DNA from: Deltaproteobacteria bacterium
GTDB lineage: Bacteria; Myxococcota_C; UBA6777
DNA length: 47,977 nucleotides
Assembly: GCA_002731275.1 (NCBI GenBank)
Contig: PCBK01000096.1
Coordinates: 1 to 47,977, forward strand
Direction of reading: 5' to 3'
Shown here: one piece after another, positions 45,724 to 47,977 of the stretch
Numbering within the stretch: the first letter of the stretch is position 1
Layout of the letters: each line of letters opens with the position of its first letter
Position numbers and translations under genes: made by a program
The notes under the pieces: generated by a model
Told to the model about the DNA's origin: nothing
The model's input: the letters and a program-made list of their open reading frames with translations, nothing else
Database searches by the model: none

Positions 45724-46695
45724 TTATTCCTCGTCGTGGAGGGGGGTATCGTCGAGTTCTTTGACTCTGGGTCGAAAAGCTTTGTCGATGGCGCTCATGT
45801 GCTTTAAGGTCCATGCAAAGGCTTTTCTGTGATTTTTCTCATCACGTGTATCCAACTCATTCTTTATACTCAACACGCTGAATTTATTGTTGGGTCGTTC
45901 CTCCCACGTTAACGTAAATTGGAGCTCCGATTCAATGTCCTCTCGTTCTTCTTGTAACTTCTCGAACCACGTCGGATGTTTACGTTGGTTGATCTCCACA
46001 CGAACGGCAATTTCTTTTGCATTCACGATCGCCATCATGCTACATCCTGAACGTCCAATCCCCCAAGCCATCCAGTTGCAGGGGTAAGGTTTGGGAGGTT
46101 TGAAGCGTGCTTGTTGTTCCTCCAAGTATGTCCCAAATCCAGCCCAGTAGTCCATCTGCGCTTGTTGTCCTGTTGTTAATGTTCCCCTCCGCGATGTCGA
46201 TTCTTTGATCGTCTTCGACCAATCGTTGGGTTTCGCCACTATGTTGAACTTGGGAGCTGGCACAGATTTTCCTATTCGCCACAGCTCTATCTCGATCCCA
46301 AAGAATCGAAACTCTTCATGTGTGATGCGATTCAGCCAGTCCAATGCTGCCCTGTGCTCCTCAGTGAATCTCGCCGCAATCCAGACGATATTCACTGCGT
46401 CCAAACCCGACGCGTAGGTGATGGTCTGTCCCAGGTGTTTGTGGTCTGTCTTTTCGAGCTGATTCTCGATAATCACAAGCTCATCTGACGCAGTGTCTCT
46501 ACACAAAATATCCGCTCTGAACGGCCCCACTGCAGCTTCTTCTTGTTGAACTTCCAACTCCAATCCAATCGTTTCGCTCAACAACGCGATGTTCTCCTCT
46601 GAAGCCAACCAAGGTGTAAAATCACTTCCTTCATGCTCCCAGTAATCACGAAGTTCAACGCGCTCTAACCGACCTAAAGTCTTATTTGTATCCAT
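45724..46695 (-). CDS. DUF4268-like protein with PD-(D/E)XK-type core
   Basis: A 323-residue soluble protein. ATG at 46695 is chosen because AGGAAC lies about 7 bases upstream; the open frame continues 67 codons further but that part overlaps the repeat block and reads as low complexity. The core has GPFRADILCRD (D62) then LVIIENQLEKTDHKHLGQ (E77, Q79), the D...ExQ arrangement of a restriction-nuclease-like fold seen in DUF4268 proteins. The second half (190-290, TTGQQAQMDYW ... FKPPKPYPCNWMAWGIGRSG) matches the DUF4268 pattern of Trp and basic residues. It lies immediately upstream of hsdMSR on the same strand, so it probably belongs to the defence island. Confidence 0.72.
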   Translation of the reverse strand: MDTNKTLGRLERVELRDYWEHEGSDFTPWLASEENIALLSETIGLELEVQQEEAAVGPFRADILCRDTASDELVIIENQLEKTDHKHLGQTITYASGLDAVNIVWIAARFTEEHRAALDWLNRITHEEFRFFGIEIELWRIGKSVPAPKFNIVAKPNDWSKTIKESTSRRGTLTTGQQAQMDYWAGFGTYLEEQQARFKPPKPYPCNWMAWGIGRSGCSMMAIVNAKEIAVRVEINQRKHPTWFEKLQEEREDIESELQFTLTWEERPNNKFSVLSIKNELDTRDEKNHRKAFAWTLKHMSAIDKAFRPRVKELDDTPLHDEE

Positions 46696-46786
46696 GTTCT
46701 TTGTTCCTGCTGTTTGTGGGATGTTTGTGGGATGATGATCGTTGTACCCAAGATTATACATTGGGTCAAACCTGCAGCCTGACAAG

Positions 46787-46920
46787 CAGAGCGCGGCAGT
46801 CACGCCGAAGGCGTAACACAAACGATGCGCGAGCATCGTGGGGGCTGGGGTTGAACAAACCCCAGGCGGGTGTGGGTGGCAAACCCACAATACCAAGCAA
46901 AGCGCGTCAGCAAGGGCGAG
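46787..46920 (+). repeat. Mosaic hairpin repeat, copy A
   Basis: Modules in order: AAGCAGAGCGCGGCAG, CGCCGAAGGCG, hairpin ACGATGC-GCGA-GCATCGT (46822-46839), hairpin GGGGTT-GAACA-AACCCC (46847-46863), hairpin GTGGGT-GGCAA-ACCCAC (46872-46888), then AAGCAAAGCGCGTCAGCAAG and GGCGAGTGG. It is the plus-strand counterpart of 18860-18926. It fills the gap between the DUF4268-like and sfsA-like genes. Confidence 0.78.
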
Positions 46921-46932
46921 TGGTAACAGGTA

Positions 46933-47766
46933 TCAAGTGTTGTCAGGAGAGAGGAGGACATTTGTGGGGACACCCCAGGAGAGTCCTGTTTCGTCGAGGT
47001 GGCAAAGGCGGGCAAAGATATGTAGACCAGCGGCCTGTGCTTCTAAGAGCGTTTCGTGAAGATGCGGATCGATGGTCTTATCGATTTCCACGTGTGTTGC
47101 GTCATCGCCCTGGACAAGAAAAAGCAAGGCCGATTGTGTTTCTCGCTCTTCTTGCATCAACTCGACGAGCTCTTTGACATGTCGGGCTCCTCTCGCCGTA
47201 GGGGCGTCTGGAAAACGTGCGATCTTATCTGCACCAAGGCGCCCCACTGATTTGACCTCCATGAGCAATCTCCCTCCATCTGCGAGTTCGAGCATAAAAT
47301 CAAAGCGCGAGGAACCAATTTTCTTCTCTGCACGAAAGGATGTGTAAGGAGGTAACTCACCAAACGCATACTCTGAGAGTGCGAGCTTGACGAGTTTATT
47401 GGGAAGATGTGTGTCGAGCGAGATGAGCGCACCATCGTCACCTCGTGCTGCGAGGATCTGGTAGGGCGTTTTGCGGGTCTTCTCATCACGATGTTCCATT
47501 AACAGCGTACGTCCAGGGACGAGAACTTCGAGGAGGCGACCTCGATCTGCCATCGCTCCAGTGATCTTCTTCCCATTGTATTCAGCGATGATTGTGAATT
47601 GATTGGGACGCTCAATAAAGGTCGATTCGAGTAAAGGCAATCCCTTCCCCAATGGGACTTTGATGTTCAATGATCTCCTCCAAGTATTCGCAAAGTCAGC
47701 AAGTATTCCACCACCCAACACAAAATCGTAATGAGTTCGTGTTGGCATCCTCGCATAATCCACCAC
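46933..47766 (-). CDS. sfsA: SfsA family protein (putative nuclease)
   Basis: A 277-residue SfsA-family protein. Marks: TFIERPNQFTIIAEYNG near 49-65, GRLLEVLVPGRTLLM, RKTPYQILA, DTHLPNKLVKLAL, the nuclease-fold residues D156 (RFDFML) and E170/K172 (LLMEVKSV), and FPDAPTARGARHVKEL, which is the family signature (FPDAxTxRGxxHL). The GTG at 47766 has no strong ribosome site; the ATG at codon 7 is preceded too closely by AGG, so the exact start is uncertain, and the first 45 residues are longer than in typical SfsA of about 235. Known members bind DNA and some have nuclease activity; the sugar-fermentation name is historical. Confidence 0.85.
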   Translation of the reverse strand: MVDYARMPTRTHYDFVLGGGILADFANTWRRSLNIKVPLGKGLPLLESTFIERPNQFTIIAEYNGKKITGAMADRGRLLEVLVPGRTLLMEHRDEKTRKTPYQILAARGDDGALISLDTHLPNKLVKLALSEYAFGELPPYTSFRAEKKIGSSRFDFMLELADGGRLLMEVKSVGRLGADKIARFPDAPTARGARHVKELVELMQEERETQSALLFLVQGDDATHVEIDKTIDPHLHETLLEAQAAGLHIFARLCHLDETGLSWGVPTNVLLSPDNT

Positions 47767-47977
47767 AACTCACAAGGCAGACTCAAAACCCCACTGAGAT
47801 CAAACCGATATATACGAAGATTTATCTCGAATTCTGTTCCGGCAGACGTTGCACTTGCGCCCAAAGCAAGGGCCCTGTGAGGGCGAAAGGTCGGAAGATA
47901 GAAAAAAGCATACGTGGGGGTGCAGGCTCAAGAGCCAGCAAGCAGGCGCGAGGAGGCGGCATAGCAACGCTCTGCCA

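Noticed and set aside
47822-47977. Minus-strand frame open from the window edge for 51 codons
   Set aside because: Could be the end of a gene, but a second frame is equally open and no family is recognisable.

Overview
The window looks like about 48 kb of a Gram-negative, deltaproteobacterial-type genome, with a Myxococcota/Bradymonadota-like lineage as my best guess. The reasons are a Hanks-type kinase fused to a cyclic-nucleotide domain, two diguanylate cyclase-like proteins, an S46 dipeptidyl peptidase, lipoprotein and secreted Cys-rich proteins, a TM2 protein, and a ParAB locus with a large clustered set of partition-site-like palindromes. This is inference from gene content; no rRNA, tRNA or dnaA is visible. 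The left edge cuts a probable IS5-type transposase.

Left part (0.1-16 kb), housekeeping and signalling: an M20 metallopeptidase; a large protein with a possible His/Cys protease dyad; an Imm5-like orphan; a DPP7-like S46 peptidase overlapping a chorismate mutase gene; a Ser/Thr kinase with a cNMP-binding domain; a small unknown; a GGDEF protein with an unusual helical N-terminal half; an endonuclease/exonuclease/phosphatase family protein; a proline-rich TM2 membrane protein; and a membrane PAS-SGDEF-degenerate EAL protein.

Partition region (16.4-20.7 kb): parA and parB overlap by 4 bp. Upstream of parA lie 24 copies of a 17-bp odd-centred palindrome, TGTTCGCAWTGCGAACA, in a largely non-coding 2.3-kb stretch. 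One further copy lies inside parB, one inside a metallopeptidase gene at 22.3 kb and one between convergent genes at 32.2 kb. I read this as a ParB-binding centromere with a site that departs from the canonical parS sequence. The same intergenic stretch and three other gaps (21.5-21.95, 45.5-45.65 and 46.8-46.9 kb) carry a mosaic repeat family with hairpins whose two arms change together between copies.

Middle (20.8-27.1 kb), secreted accessory proteins: a small Cys-rich exported protein, a 1004-residue lipoprotein with an HExxH zinc site and a duplicated CxCxC module, its translationally coupled partner, a 21-bp minisatellite and a coiled-coil protein.

Right part (27.4-46.7 kb), a defence-type island: a RecB/Cas4-like nuclease-SF1 helicase on the plus strand converges on a long minus-strand run. 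That run is a DUF4268-like nuclease-fold gene, hsdM-hsdS-hsdR (each overlapping by 4 bp, with an S24/LexA-like domain at the end of HsdR), then a DUF262 protein, a HipA kinase fused to a glycine-zipper region and a novel C-terminal part, and a second plain HipA. The DUF262-HipA fusion-HipA cassette is a good candidate for an undescribed system. The window ends with an sfsA-like gene.
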